Shown: piece by piece, positions 11,238 to 25,900 of the stretch | Numbering within the stretch: the stretch's first letter is position 1 | Layout of the letters: each line of letters opens with the position of its first letter | DNA from: Cherax quadricarinatus | Taxonomy: Eukaryota; Arthropoda; Malacostraca; Decapoda; Parastacidae | Direction of reading: 5' to 3' | Assembly (NCBI RefSeq): GCF_038502225.1 | Contig: NC_091292.1 | Span: 52,081,277-52,145,276, forward strand | Length of the DNA stretch: 64,000 bases | Made by a program: the position numbers and the translations under genes | The notes under the pieces: generated by a model | What the model was told of the DNA's origin: nothing | Database searches by the model: none | What the model saw: only the letters and a program-made list of their open reading frames with translations

Positions 11238-14200
11238 GACTGGACTGGTTTCCCTGTCATATTTCATTGTTCTGGACGGATTTCCCTGTAATATTTCAAA
11301 GTTCTGGAGGGGTTTCCCTGTCATATTTCATTGTTCTGGACGGGTTTCTCTGTTATATTTCATTGTTCTAGACAGATTTCAGTCATACTTCATCTTCAGG
11401 ACGGGTTTCCCTCTCATATTTCATTGTTCTGGACGGGTTTCCATGCTATATTTCTTTGTTCTGGACTGCTTTCCCTGTCATATTTCAATGTTCTGGACGG
11501 GTTTCCCTGTCAAATTTCATAGTTCTGGAGGGGTTTCCCTGTAACATTTCATTCCTCTGGACGGGTTTCCCTTTCATATTTTATTGTTCTGGACGGGTTT
11601 CCCTGTCATATTTCATTGTTCTAGACGGCTTTTCCTGCCATATTTCACTATTTTGGACGGGTTTTCCTGTCATATTTCATTGTTCTGGACAGGTTTCCCT
11701 GTCATATTTCATTGTTCTGGACGGGTTTCCCTGTCATATTTCATTGTTCTGGACGGGTTTCCCTCTCATATTTCATTGTTCCTGACGGCTTTCCTTGTCA
11801 CATTTCAATGTTCTGAACGGGTTTCCCTGTTATATTTCATTGATCTGGATGGGTTTCCCTGTCATATTTCATTGTTCTGACCGGCTTTCCCTGTTACATT
11901 TCATTGTTCTTCACGGGTTTACCTTTCATAGTTCGTTGTTCTGGACTGGTTTCCCTGACATATTTCATTGTTCTGGACGGATTTCCCTGCCATGTTTCAT
12001 TATTCTGGACGCGTTTTCTTGTCAAATTTCATTGTTCTGGACGGGTTTCCCTGCCATGTTTCACTGTTCTGGACGGATTTTCCTGTTACATTTCATTGTT
12101 CTGGACGGGTTTCCCTTTAATTTTTCATTGTTCTGGGTGGGTTTCCCTGTCTTATTTCATTATTCTGGATGGGTTTCCCTGTCATGTTTCATTGTTCTGG
12201 ACTGGTTTCCCTGTCATATTTCATTGTTCTGGACGGGTTTCCTTGTCATATTTCATTGTTCTAGACGGGTTTCCCTGTCAAATTTCATTGTTCTGGACGG
12301 ATTTCCTTGAAATATTTCATTGTCCTGGACGGGTTTCCTGTCATATTTCATTGTTCTGAACGGGTTTTCCTGTCATATTTCCTTGTTCTGGACGAATTTC
12401 CCTCTCATATTTCTTTGTTCTGGATGGATTTCCCAGTCACATTTCAACGTTCAGAACGGGTTTCCTTGTCATATTTCATTGTTCTGGACAGATTTCACTG
12501 TCATTTCGTTGTTCTGGAGGGCTTTCCCTGTCATATTTCATTGTTCTTGACAGATTTCACTGTTATAGTTCAAATTTCTTGACGGGTTTTCCTGTCATAT
12601 TTCATTGTTCTGGACGTGTTTCCCTGTCATATTTCATTGTTCTGGACGGGTTTCCCTGTCATATTCCATTGTTCTGGACGGATTTCCCTGTCATATTTCA
12701 TTGCTCTGGACATCTTTCCCTGTCATATTTCATTGTTCTGGACGGGTTTCCCTGTCATATTTCATTGTTCTGGACGGGTTTCCCTGACATATTTCATTGT
12801 TCTGGACGGGTTTCCCTGTCATATTTCAATGTTCTGGACGGGTTTCCCTGTCAAATTTAATTGTTCTTGACAGGTTTCCCTGCCATATTTCACTGTTCTG
12901 GACATCTTTCCCTGTCATATTTCATGGTTCTGGACTGGTTTCCCTGTCATGATTCGCTGTTCTGGACGGGTTTTCCTGTCATATTTCATTGTTCTGGACG
13001 GGCTTCTCTGTCATATTTCATTCTTCTGGACGGGTTTCCCTGTCATTTTTCGTTGTTATTGACGGATTTCTCATTCATATTTCTTCGTTCTTGACTAGTT
13101 TTTCTGTCGTATTTCATCGTTCTGGACGGATTTACCTGTCAAATTCCATCATTCTGGACGGGTTTCCATGTCATATTTCATTGTTCTGGACGCGTTTCGC
13201 TGTCATATTTCATTGTTCTGGACGGGTTTCCATGTCATATTTCATTATTCTGGACGGGTTTCCATGTCATATTTCATTGTTCTGGACGGGTTTCCATGTC
13301 ATATTTCATTATTCTGGACGGGTTTCCATGTCATATTTCATTATTCTGGACGGGTTTCCATGTCATATTTCATTGTTCTGGACGCGTTTCGCTGTCATAT
13401 ATCATTGTTCTGGACGGGTTTCCCTCTCATATTTCATTGTTCTGGACGTCTTTTCCTGTCATATTTCAATATTTTGGACTGGTTTTCCTGTCATATTTCA
13501 TTGTTCTGGACAGGTTTCCCTGTCATATTTCATTGTTCTAGACGGGTTTCATTGTCATATTTCATTGTTCTGGATGGGTTACCCTCTCATATTTCATTGT
13601 TCTGGACGGGTTTCCTTGTCACATTTCAATGTTCTGGACGGGTTTCCATGTTATATTTCATTGATCTGGATGGGTTTCCCTGTCATATTTCATTGTTCTG
13701 ACCGGCATTCCCTGTTACATTTCATTGTTCTTCACGGGCTTACCTGTCATATTTCTTTGTTCTGGACGGATTTCCCAGTCGCATTTCATTGTTCTGGACG
13801 GGTTTTCTTGACGTATTTCATTTTTCTGGACGGGTTTCCCTGTCATATTTCATTGTTCTGGACGGGTTTTCCTGTCATATTTCATCGTTCTGGACGGGTT
13901 TTCCTGTCATATTTCATTGTTTTGGACGGGTTTCAATTTCATTTTTCATTCTTCTGGACGGGTTTTCCTGTCATATTTCATTGTTCTGGACGGGTTTCCC
14001 TGTCATATTTCGTTATTCTGGATGGGTTTCCCTGTCATGTTTCTTTGTTCTGGACGGGTTTCCCTGTCATATTTCGTTATTCTGGAAGGGTTTCCCTGTT
14101 ATGTTTCATTGTTCTGGACGGGTTTCCCTGTCATATTTCATTGTTTTGGACGGGTTTTCCTGTCGTATTTCATCGTTCTCGACAGGTTTCCCTGTCATAT

Positions 14201-16300
14201 TTCATTGCTCTAGACGGATTTTCCTTTCATATTTCATTATTCTGGACGGGTTTTCTTGTCAAATTTCAATGTTCTGGACGGATTTCCCTCTAATATTTCA
14301 TCGTTCTGGACGGGTTTCCCTCTCATATTTCATTGTTCTGGACGGGTTTCCCTGTCATATTTCACTGTTCTGGACGGGTTTCCCTGTCATATTTCATTGT
14401 TCTGGACGGCTTTCCCTGTCGTATTTCATTGCTCTAGACGGATTTCCCTTTATTATTTCATTATTCTGGACGGGTTTTCTTGTCAAATTTCATTGTTCTT
14501 GACGGGTTTCCCTGCCATGTTTCACTGTTCTAGACGGGCTTCCCTCTCATATTTCATTGTTGTGGACGGGTTTCCCTGTCATATTTCATTGTTCTTGATG
14601 GATTTCCCTGTCACATTTCATCGCTCTGGACGGGTTTTCCTGTCATATTACATTGTTCTGGAGTGATTTCCCTGTTACATTAGATCGTTCTGGACGGGTT
14701 TTCCTGTCATATTTCATTGTTCTGGACGGGTTCCCCTTTCATTTTTCATAGTTCTGGGTGGGTTTCTCTGTCTAATTTCAATATTCTGAATGGGTTTCCC
14801 TGTCATGTTTCATTGTTCTGGACTGGTTTGCATCTCTTATTTCATTGTTCTGGACGGGTTTCCTAGTCATATTTCATTGTTCTGGACAGATTTCACTGTC
14901 ATATTTCATAGTTCTGGACGGGTTTCCCTCTCATATTTCATTGTTCTGGACGGGTTTCCCTGTTATATTTCATTCCTTTGGATGGGTTTCCCTGTCATAT
15001 TTCATTTTTCCGGACGGGTTTTCCTGTCATATTTCATTCTTCTAGACGGGTTTTACTGCCACATTTCATTGTTCTGGACGGGTTTTCCTGTCGTATTTCA
15101 TTGTTCTGAACGGGTTTCTTTATCATATTTCCTTGTTCTGGACGGGTTTTCCTGTCATATTTCATTGTTCTCGACGGGTTTTCTGCCATATTTCATTGTT
15201 CTGGACGGGTTTCTTTGTCATATTTCAATGTTCTGGACGGATTTCTGTCATATTTTAACGTTCTGGTGGGGTTTCACTGTCATATTTTGTTGTTCTTGAC
15301 CTTTTTCCCTGTCATTTTTCATTATGGACAGATTTTACTGTCATATTTCCTCTTCTGGCCAGTTTCCCTGTCAGATTTTCTTGCTCTGGACGGGTTTCAA
15401 TGTCATATTTCAATGTTCTGGACGGGTATCCTTTTCATATTTCATTGTTCTGGACTGGTTTCTCTGTCATATTTCATTTTTCTGGACGGGTTTCCCTGTA
15501 ATATTTTATTGCTCTGGACGGGTTTCCCTGTCATATTTCATTGTTCAGGACGGGTTTCTCTGTCATATTTCATTGTTCTGGACGCGTTTCCCTGTCATAT
15601 TTCACTGTTCTGGACAGATTTCACTGTCGTATTTCATATTTCTCGACGGGTTTCCCTGTCATATTTCATTGTTCTGGACGGGTTTTCCTGTCATCTTTCG
15701 TTTTTCTGGACGGGTTTCCCTGTCATATTTCATTGTTCTGGACGGATTTCTCTGTCATATTTCATTGTTCTGGACGGGTTGTCCTGTCAAATTCCATTGT
15801 TCAGGACGGATTTCCCTGTAATATTTCATTGTTCTGGACGGGTTTCCCTGTTATATTTCATTGTTCTGAACGTGTTTCCTTGTCATATTTCGTTGTTCTG
15901 GACGCGTTTCAGTGTCATATTTCATTGTTTGTACTGGTTTCCCTGTCAAATTTCATTGCCCTGTACGAGTTTCCCTGTCATTTTTCACTGTTCTAGACGG
16001 GTTTCCCTGTCATATTTCCTTGTTCTGGACGGGTTTCCCGGTCATGATTCATTGTTCTGGACGGGTCTTCCAGTCATATTTCATTGTTCAGGATGGGTTT
16101 TCCTGTCATATTTCATTCTTCTGGACGGATTTCCCTGTCACATTTCATCGTTCAGGCCGGGTTTCCCTGTCAAATTTCATTGTTCTGGACGGGTTTCCTT
16201 GTCATATTTTATTGTTCTGGGCAGATTTCACTGTCATATTTCATATTTCTGGACGGGTTTACCTGTCATATTTCATTGTTCTGGACGGGTTTCACTGTCA
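11238..16300 (+). repeat. Diverged left flank of the satellite
   Basis: Most units differ from the consensus at several positions, and shared variants come in local clusters. One example is TTTCCATGTCATATTTCATT, repeated in tandem at about 13160-13370. This pattern of an older, mutated array edge fits reduced exchange near the boundary with unique DNA. Confidence 0.8.
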
Positions 16301-19300
16301 TATTTCATTGTTCTGGACGGGTTTCCCTGTCATATTTCATTGTTCTGGACGGGTTTTCCTGTCATATTTCATTGTTCTTGACGGGTTTCCCTGTCATATT
16401 TCATTGTTCTGGACGGGTTTCCCTGTCATATTTCATTGTTTTGGTTTGGGTTTCCCTGTCATATTTCAATGTTCTGGACAGGTTTCCCTGTCATATTTCA
16501 TTGTTCTTGACGGGTTTCCCTGTCATATTTCATTGTTCTGGACGGGTTTCCCTGTCATATTTCATTGTTCTGGACGGGTTTCCCTGTCATATTTCATTGT
16601 TCTGGACGGGTTTCCCTGTCATATTTCATTGTTCTGGACGGGTTTCCTTGTCATATTTCATTGTTCTGGACGGGTTTCCCTGTCATATTTCATTGTTCTG
16701 GACGGGTTTCCCTGTCATATTTCATTGTTCTGGACGGGTTTCCCTGTCATATTTCATTGTTCTGGACGGATTTCCTTGTCATATTTCATTGTTCTTGAAG
16801 AGTTTCCTTCTCATATTTCATTGTTCTGGACGGGTTTCCCTGTCTTATTTCAATGTTCTGGACCGGTTTCCCTGTCATATTTCATTGTTCTGGACGGTTT
16901 CCCTGTCATATTTCATTGTTCTGGACGGGTTTCCCTGTCATATTTCATTGTTCTGGACGGGTTTCCCTGTCATATTTCAATGTTCTGGATATTTCATATT
17001 TCATTGTTCTGGACGGGTTTCCCTGTCATATTTCATTGTTCTGGACGGGTTTCTCTGTCATATTTCATTGTTCTGGACGGGTTTCCCTGTCATATTTCAT
17101 TGTTCTGGACGGGTTTCTCTGTCATATTTCATTGTTCTGGACGGGTTTCCCTGTCATATTTCATTGTTCTGGACGGGTTTCCCTGTCATATTTCATTGTT
17201 CTGGACGGGTTTCCCTGTCATATTTCATTGTTCTGGACGGGTTTCCCTGTCATATTTCATTGTTCTGGACGGGTTTCCCTGTCATATTTCATTGTTCTTG
17301 ACGGGTTTCCCTGCTATATTTCATTGTTCTGGACGGGTTTCCCTGTCATATTTCATTGTTCTGGACGGGTTTCCCTGTCATATTTCAATGTTCTGGACGG
17401 GTTTCCCTGTCATATTTCATTGTTCTGGACGTTTTCCCTGTCATATTTCATTGTTCTTGACGTGTTTCCCTGTCATATTTCATTGTTCTGGACGGGTTTC
17501 CCTGTCATATTTCATTGTTCTGGACGGGTTTCCCTGTCATATTTCATTGTTCTGGACGGGTTTCCCTGTCATATTTCATTGTTCTGGACGGGTTTCCCTG
17601 TCATATTTCATTGTTCTGGACGGGTTTCCCTGTCATATTTCATTGTTCTGGACGGGTTTCCCTGTCATATTTCATTGTTCTGGACGGGTTTCCCTGTCAT
17701 ATTTCATTGTTCTGGACGGGTTTCCCTGTCATATTTCATTGTTCTGGACGGGTTTCCCTGTCATATTTCAATGTTCTGGATGGGTTTCCCTGTCATATTT
17801 CATTGTTCTGGACGGGTTTCCCTGTCATATTTCATTGTTCTGGACGGGTTTCCCTGTCATATTTCAATGTTCTGGACGGGTTTCCTTGTCATATTTCATT
17901 GTTCTGGACGGGTTTCTCTGTCATATTCCATTGTTCTGGACGGATTTCCTTGTCATATTTCAATGTTCTGTCTGGGTTTCCCACTCATATTTCAATATTC
18001 TGGAAGGGTTTCCCTGTCATATTTCATTGTTCTGGACGGGTTTACCTGTCATATTTCATTGTTCTTGACGGGTTTCCCTGTCATATTTCATTGTTCTGGA
18101 CGGGTTTACCTGTCATATTTCATTGTTCTGGACGGGTTTCCCTCTCATATTTCATTGTTCTGGACGGGTTTCCCTGTCATATTTCATTGTTCTGGACTGG
18201 TTTCCATGTCATATTTCAATGTTCTGGACGGGTTTCCCTGTCATATTTCATTGTTCTGGACGGGTTTCCCTGTCATATTTCATTGTTATGGACGGTTTTC
18301 CCTGTCATATTTCATTGTTCTGGACGGGTTTCCCTGTCATATTTCATTGTTCTGGACGGGTTTCCCTGTCATATTTCAATGTTCTGGACGGTTTTCCTGT
18401 CATATTTCATTGTTCTGGACCGGTTTCCCTGTCATATTTCGTTGCTCTGGACGGGTTTCCCTACCATATTTAATTGTTCTGGACGGGTTTCCTTGTCATA
18501 TTTCATTGTTCTGTACAGGTTTTTTGCCATATTTCATTGCTCTGGATTGGTTTCCCTGTCATATTTCATTGTTATGGTCGGGTTTCCCTGTCATATTTCA
18601 TAGTTCTGGACTTGTTTTCCTGTCATATTTCATTGTTCTGGACGGGTTTCCCTGTCATATTTCATTGTTCTGGACGGGTTTCCCTGTCATATTTCATTGT
18701 TCTGGACGGGTTTCCCTGTCATATTTCATTGTTCTGGACGGGTTTCTCTGTCATATTTCATTGTTCTGGACGGGTTTCCCTGTCATATTTCATTGTTCTG
18801 GACGGGTTTCTCTGTCATATTTCATTGTTCTGGACGGGTTTCCCTGTTATATTTCATTGTTCTTGACGATTTTCTACGTCATATTTAATTTTTCTGGACG
18901 GGTTTCTCTGTCGTATTTCAGTGTTGTGGACGGGATTCTTTCTTATATTTCAATGTTCTGTTCGGGTTACACTGTCATATTTCATTGTTCTGGACGGGTT
19001 TCCCTGTCATATTTCAATGTTCTGGACGGGTTTCCCTGTCATATTTCATTGTTCTGGACGGATTTCCTGTCATATTTCATTGTTCTGGGTGGGTTTCCCT
19101 GTCATATTTCATTGTTCTGGACCGGTTTCCCTGTCATATTTCTTTGTTCTGTACTGGTTTCCCTGTCATATTTCGTTGTTCTGGACGGGTTTCCCTGTCA
19201 TATTTCATTGTTTTGGACGGGTTCACTCACATATTTCATTGTTCTGGACTGGTTTCCATGTCATATTTCATTGTTCTGGACGGGTTTCCTTCTCATATTT

Positions 19301-19900
19301 CATTGTTCTGGACGGGTTTCTCTGTCATATTTCATTGTTCTGGACGGGTTTCTCTGTCATATTTCATTGTTCTGGACGGGTTTCCCTGTCATATTTCAAT
19401 GTTCTGGACGGGTTTCCCTGTCATATTTCAATGTTCTGGACGGGTTTCCCTGTCATATTTCATTGTTCTGGACTGGTTTCCCTGTCATATTTCATTGCTC
19501 TGGACGGGTTTCCCTGTCATATTTCAATGTTCTCGACGGGTTTCCCTGTCATATTTCATTGTTCTGGACGGGTTTCCCTGTCATATTTCATTGTTCTGGA
19601 CGGGTTTCAATGTCATATTTCATTGTTCTGGACGGGTTTCCCTGTCATATTTCATTGTTCTGGACGGGTTTCCCTGTCATATTTCATTGTTCTGGACGGG
19701 TTTCCCTGTCATTTCTCATTGTTTTGGAGGGGTTTTCCTGTCATATTTCAATGTTCTGGACGGGTTTCCCTGTCATATTTCATTGTTCTGGACGGGTTTC
19801 CCTGTCATATTTCATTGTTCTGGACGGGTTTCCCTGTCATATTTCATTGTTCTGGACGGGTTTCAATCTCATATTTCATTGTTCTGGACGGGTTTCCCTG
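16300..19900 (+). repeat. Homogeneous core of the satellite
   Basis: Units here are mostly identical to the consensus. The longest clean run I found spans about 17464-17769, some 9.5 consecutive perfect units. Occasional truncated units occur, for example near 16985-17005 where TTCTGGATATTTCATATTTC replaces a full unit. High identity implies recent amplification or ongoing homogenisation. Confidence 0.85.
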
Positions 19901-22900
19901 TCATATTTCATTGTTCTGGACGGGTTTCACTTTCATATTTCATTGTTCACGACGGGTTTCCCTCTCATATTTCGTTGTTCTGGACGGGTTTCCCTGTCAT
20001 ATTTCGTTGTTCTGGACAGGTTTCCCTGTCACATTTTATTGTTCTGGACGGGTTTCTCTGTCATATTTCAATGCTCTGGACTGGTTTCCCTGTCATATTT
20101 CAATGTTCTGGACGGGTTTCCCTGTTATATTTCATTGTTCTGGACGGATTTTGGTGTCATATTTCAATGTTCTGGACGGGTTACCCTGTCATATTTCAAT
20201 GTTCTGGATGGATTTCCCTGTCATATTTCATTGTTCTGGACGGGTTTCAATGTCATATTTCATTGTTCTGGACGGGTTTCCCTGTCATATTTCATTGTTT
20301 TGGACGAGTTTCCCACTCATATTTCATTGTTCTGGACTGGTTTCTCTGTCATTTTTAAATGTTCTGGACTGGTTTCCCTGTCATATTTCAATGCTTTTCA
20401 CGGGTTTCTCTGTCATATTTCATTGTTCTTGACGGGTTTCCCTGTCATATTTCAATGTTCTGGACGGGTTTCCCTGTCATATTTCACTGTTCTGGATCGG
20501 TTTCCCTGTTACATTTCAATGTTCTGGATGGGTTTGCCTGTCATATTTCATTTCTCTGAACGGGTTTCGCAGTCATATTTCAATGTTCTGGATGGGTTTT
20601 CCTGTCATATTTCATTGCAATGAACGGGTATCGCTGTCATATTTCTTACTTCTGGACGGGTTTCCCTGTCATATTTCATTGTTCTGGACGGGTTTCTCTG
20701 TCATATTTCATTGTTCTGGACGGGTTTCCCTCTCATATTTCATTGTTCTGGACTGGTTTCTCTGTCATATTTAAATGTTTTGGACGGGTTTCTCTGTCAT
20801 ATTTCATTGTTCTGGACAGGTTTCCCTGTGATATTTCATTGTTCTGGACGGGTTTCCCTGTCATATTTCAATGTTCTTGACGAGTTTCCCTGCTATATTT
20901 CATTGTTCTCGACGTGTTTTCCTGTCATATTTCATAGTTCTGGACGGGTTTACCTGTCATATTTCATTGTTCTGGACGGGTTTCCCTGTCATATTTCATT
21001 GTTCTGGACGGGTTTCCCTGTCATATTTCATTGTTCTTGACGGGTTTCCCTGTCATATTTCATTGTTCTGGACGGGTTTCAATATCATATTTCATTGTTC
21101 TGGACGGGTTTCCCTGTCATATTTCATTGTTCTGGACGGGTTTCCCTGTCATATTTCATTGTTCTGGACGGGTTTCCCTTTCATATTTCAATGTTCTGGA
21201 CGGGTTTCCCTGTCATATTTCATTGTTCTGGACGGGTTTCCCTGTCATATTTCAATGTTCTGGACGGGTTTCCCTGTCATATTTCATTGTTCTGGACGGG
21301 TTTCCCTGTCATATTTCATTGTTCTGGACGGGTTTCCCTGTCATATTTCAATGTTCTCGATGGGTTTCCTTTTCATATTTCATTTTTCTGGACGGGTTTC
21401 AATGTCATGTTTCAATCTTATTGACGGGATTCCCTGTCATATTTGAATGTTCTAGGCGGGATTCCCTGTCATATTTTAATGTTCTAGACTGATTTCTCTG
21501 TCATATTTCATTGTTCTGGACGGATTTCCTTGTCATATTTCAATGTTCTGGACGGGTTTCGTCTCATATTTCAATGTTCTGGACGGGATTCCCTATCATA
21601 TTTCAGTGTTCTGGGCGGGTTTACCTGTCACATTTGATTGTTCTTGACGGGTGTCCCTGTCATATTTCAATGTTCTGGACGGGTTTACCTGTCATATTTC
21701 AGTGTACTCGAAGGGTTCCCTATCATATTTAAATGTTCTGGACGGGTTTTTCTGTCATATTTCGTTGCTCTGGACGGGTTTCCCTGTCATATTTCAATGT
21801 TCTGGACGGGTTTCCCTGTCATATTTCAATGCTCTGGACGGGATTCCCTGTCATATTTCAATGTTCTGTTCGGGTTTCACTGTCATATTTCATTGTTCTG
21901 GACGGGTTTCAATTTCATATTTCATTGTTCTGGACGGGTTTCCCTGTCATATTTCATTGTTCTGGACGGGTTTCCCTGTCATATTTCATTGTTCTGGACG
22001 GGTTTCAATGTCATATTTCGTTGTTCTGGACGGGTTTCCCTGTCATATTTCATTGTTCTGGACGGGTTTCCCTGTCATATTTCATTGTTCTGGACGGGTT
22101 TCCTGTCATATTTCATTGTTCTGGACGGTTTCCATGCCATATTTCATTGTTCTGGACGGTTTCCTGTCACATTTCATTGTTCTGGACGGGTTTCCTTTCC
22201 ATATTTCATTGTTCTGGACGAGTTTCTCTGTCATATTTCATTGTTCTGGACGTGTTTCTTTCTCATATTTCATTGTTTTTGACGGATTTCTCTTTCATAT
22301 TTCATTGTTCTGGACAGGTTTCCCTGTCATATTTCATTGTTGTGGACGCGTTTCCCTGTAATATTTCGTTGTTCTTGACGGGATTCTTTGTCATATTTCA
22401 TTGTTCTGGACGGTTTTACCTGTCAAATTTCATTGTTCTGGACTTATTTCCCTGTCATATTTCAATGCCCTGGACGGGTTTCCCTGTCATATTTCATTGT
22501 TCTGGACGTTTTCCCTGTCATATTTCATTGTTCTGAAAGGGTTTCCCTGTCATATTTCATTGCTCTGGACGGGTTTCCCTGTAATATTTCACTGTTCTCG
22601 ACGGGTTTCAATGTCATATTTCATTGTTCTGGACGGGTTTCCCTGTTATATTTCATCGTTCTGGACGGGTTTCCCTGTCATATTTCATTTTTCTGGACGG
22701 GTTTCCCTGTCATTTTTCATTGTTTTGGAGGGGTTTCCCTGTCATATTTCAATGTTCTGGACGGGTTTCCCTGTCATATTTCATTGTTCTTTACGTGTTT
22801 CCCTGTCATATTTCATTGTTCTGGACGGGTTTTAATGTCATATTTCACCGTTTTGGACGGGTTTCCCTGTCATATTTAATTGTTCTGGACGGGTTTCCCT

Positions 22901-25900
22901 GCCATATTTCATTGTTCTGGACTGGTTTCCCTTTCATATTTCATTGTTCTGGACGGTTTTCCCTGTCATATTTCATTGTTCTTGACGGGTTTCCTTCTCA
23001 TATTTCGTTGTTCTGGACTGGTTTCTATGTCATTTTTCATTCTTCTGGACGGGTTTCCCTGTCATATTTCAATGTTCTGGACGGGTTTCCCTGCCATATT
23101 TCATTGTTCTGAACGGTTTCCCTGTCATATTTCATTCTTTTAGGCATGTTTCCCTGTCATATTTCATTGTTCTGGACAGGTTTCCCTGTCATATTTTAAT
23201 GTTCTTGACGAGTTTCCCTGCCATATTTCATTGTTTTAGGCATGTTTCCCTGTCATATTTCATTGTTCTGGGCGGGTTTCCCTGTCATATTTCATTGTTC
23301 TGGACGGGTTTCCCTGTCATATTTCATTGTTCTGGACGGGTTTTCCTGTCATATTTCAATGGTCTTGACGAGTTTCCCTGTCACATTTCATTGTTCTATA
23401 CGGGTTTCCCTGTCATATTTCATTGTTCTGGACGGGTTTCCCTGTCATATTTCATTGTTCTGGACGGGTTTTCCTGTCATATTTCATTGTTCTTGACGAG
23501 TTTCCCTGTCATATTTCATTGTTCTGGACGGGTTTTCCTGTCATATTTCATTGTTCTGGACTGGTTTTCCTGCCATATTTCAATGTTCTGGACGTTTTCC
23601 CTGTCATATTTCATTTTTCTGGACGGGTTTCCGTGTCAAATTTCATTGTTCTGGACGGATTTTCCTGTCATATTTCAATGTTCTTGACGAGTTTCCCTGT
23701 CATATTTCATTGTTCTGGACGGGTTTTCCTGTCATATTTCATAGTTCTGGACGGGTTTCCCTGTCATTTTTCAATGTTCTTGACGAGTTTCCCTGTCATA
23801 TTTCATTGTCCTGGACGTTTTTCCATGCCATATTACATTGTTCTTGACGGGTTTTCCTGTCATATTTCATTGTTCTGGACGGGTTTCCCTGTCATATTTC
23901 ATTGTTCACGACGGGTTTCCCTGTCATATTTCATTGTCCTGGACGTTTTCCCTGTCATATTTCATTGTTCTGGACGGGTTTTCCTGTCATATTTCATTGT
24001 TCTGGACGGGTTTCCCTGTCATATTTCATTGTTCTCGACGGGTTTCCCTGTCATATTTCATTGTCCTGGACGTTTTCCCTGTCATATTTCATTGTTCTGG
24101 ACGGGTTTTCATATCATATTTCATTGTTCTGGACTGGTTTCCCTGTCATATTTCATTGTTCTGGACGGGTTTCCCTGTTATATTTCATCGTTCTGGACGG
24201 GTTTCTCTGTCATATTTCATTGTTCTGGACGGGTTTCTCTGTCATTTTTCATTGTTCTGGACGGGTTTCCCTGTCATATTTCAATGTTCTGGACGGGTTT
24301 CCCTGTCATATTTCATTGTTTTTGACGGGTTTCCCTGTCATATTTCATTGTTCTGGACGGGTTTCTCTGTCGTATTTCAATGTTGTGGACGGGTTTCCCT
24401 GTCATATTTCATTATTCTGGACGGGTTTCAATGTCATATTTCAATGCTCTGGACGGGATTCCCTGTCATATTTCAATGTTCTGTTCGGGTTACACTGTCA
24501 TATTTCATTGTTCTGGACGGGTTTCTCCTCTCATATTTCAATGTTATGGACGGGTTTCTCTTTCATATTTCATTGTTCTGGACGGATTTCCTAGTCATAT
24601 TTCAATGTTCTGGACGGGTTTCAATGTCATATTTCGTTGTTCTGGACGGGTTTCCCTGTAATATTTCATATTTCTGGACGGGTTTCCCTGTCATATTTCA
24701 ATGTTCTGGACGGGTTTCCTGTCATATTTCATTGTTCTGGACGGGTTTCAATGTCATATTTCTTTGTTATGGACGGTTTTCTCTGTCATATTTCATTGTT
24801 CTGGACGTGTTTCCCTCTCATATTTCATTGTTATGGACGGTTTTCTCTGTCATATTTAAATGTTCTGGACGGGTTTCCCTGTCATATTTCAATGTTTTTC
24901 AAGGGTTTCCCTGTTATATTTCATTGTTTTTGACGGGCTTCCCTGTCATATTTCATTGTTCTGGATGGGTTTCCCAGTCTTATTTCAATGTTCTCGACGA
25001 GTTTCCCTGTCATATTTCATTGTTCTGGTCGGGTTTCCCTGTCATATTTCATTGTTCTGGACGTGTTTCCCTGTCATATTTCAATGTTCTGGACGGGTTT
25101 TCCTGTCATATTTCATTGTTCTTGACGGGTTTCCCTGTCATATTTCAATGTTGTGGACGGGTTTCCCTGTCATATTTCATTGTTCTGGACGTTTTCCCTG
25201 TCATATTTCGTTGTTCTGTTCGGGTTTCCCTGTCACATTTCATTGCTTTGGATGGGTTTCTCTGTAATATTTCACTGTTCTCGACGGGTTTCAATGTCAT
25301 ATTTCATTGTTCTGGACGGGTTTCCCTGTCATATTTCATCGTTCTGGACGGTTTTCCCTGTCATATTTCATGGTTCTGGACGGGTTTCCCTGTTATTTTT
25401 CATTGTTCTGGACGGGTTTCCCTGTCATATTTCAATGTTCTGGACTGGTTTCCATGTCATATTTCATTGTTCTAGACGTTTTCCCTGTCATATTTCATTG
25501 TTCTGGACGGGTTCCAATGTAATATTTCATTGTTCTGGACGGGTTTCCCTGTCATATTTCATTTTTCTGGACGGGTTTCAATGTCATGTTTCATTGTTCT
25601 GGACTGGTTTCACTTTCATATTTCATTGTTCACGACGGGTTTCCCTGTCATATTTCATTGTTCTGGACGGGTTTCCCTGTCATATTTCGTTGTTCTGGAC
25701 AGGTTTCCCTGTCATATTTTATTGTTCTGGACGGGTTTCTCTGTCATATTTCAATGTTCTGGACGGGTTTCCCTGTCATATTTCAATGTTCTGGACGGGT
25801 TTCCCTGTTATATTTCATTGTTCTGAACGTGCTTCGGTGTCATATTTCAATGTTCTGGACGGGTTTCCCTGTCATATTTCAATGTTATGGACGGGTTTTC

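Noticed and set aside
16853..20623. A 1,256-codon open frame, and dozens of similar long frames across 11.2-63.9 kb, as a giant repeat protein
   Set aside because: The frame comes from a stop-free 32-bp unit. All three + frames are open in the same region, unit-length changes are tolerated freely, and no non-repeat domain or gene structure is visible.
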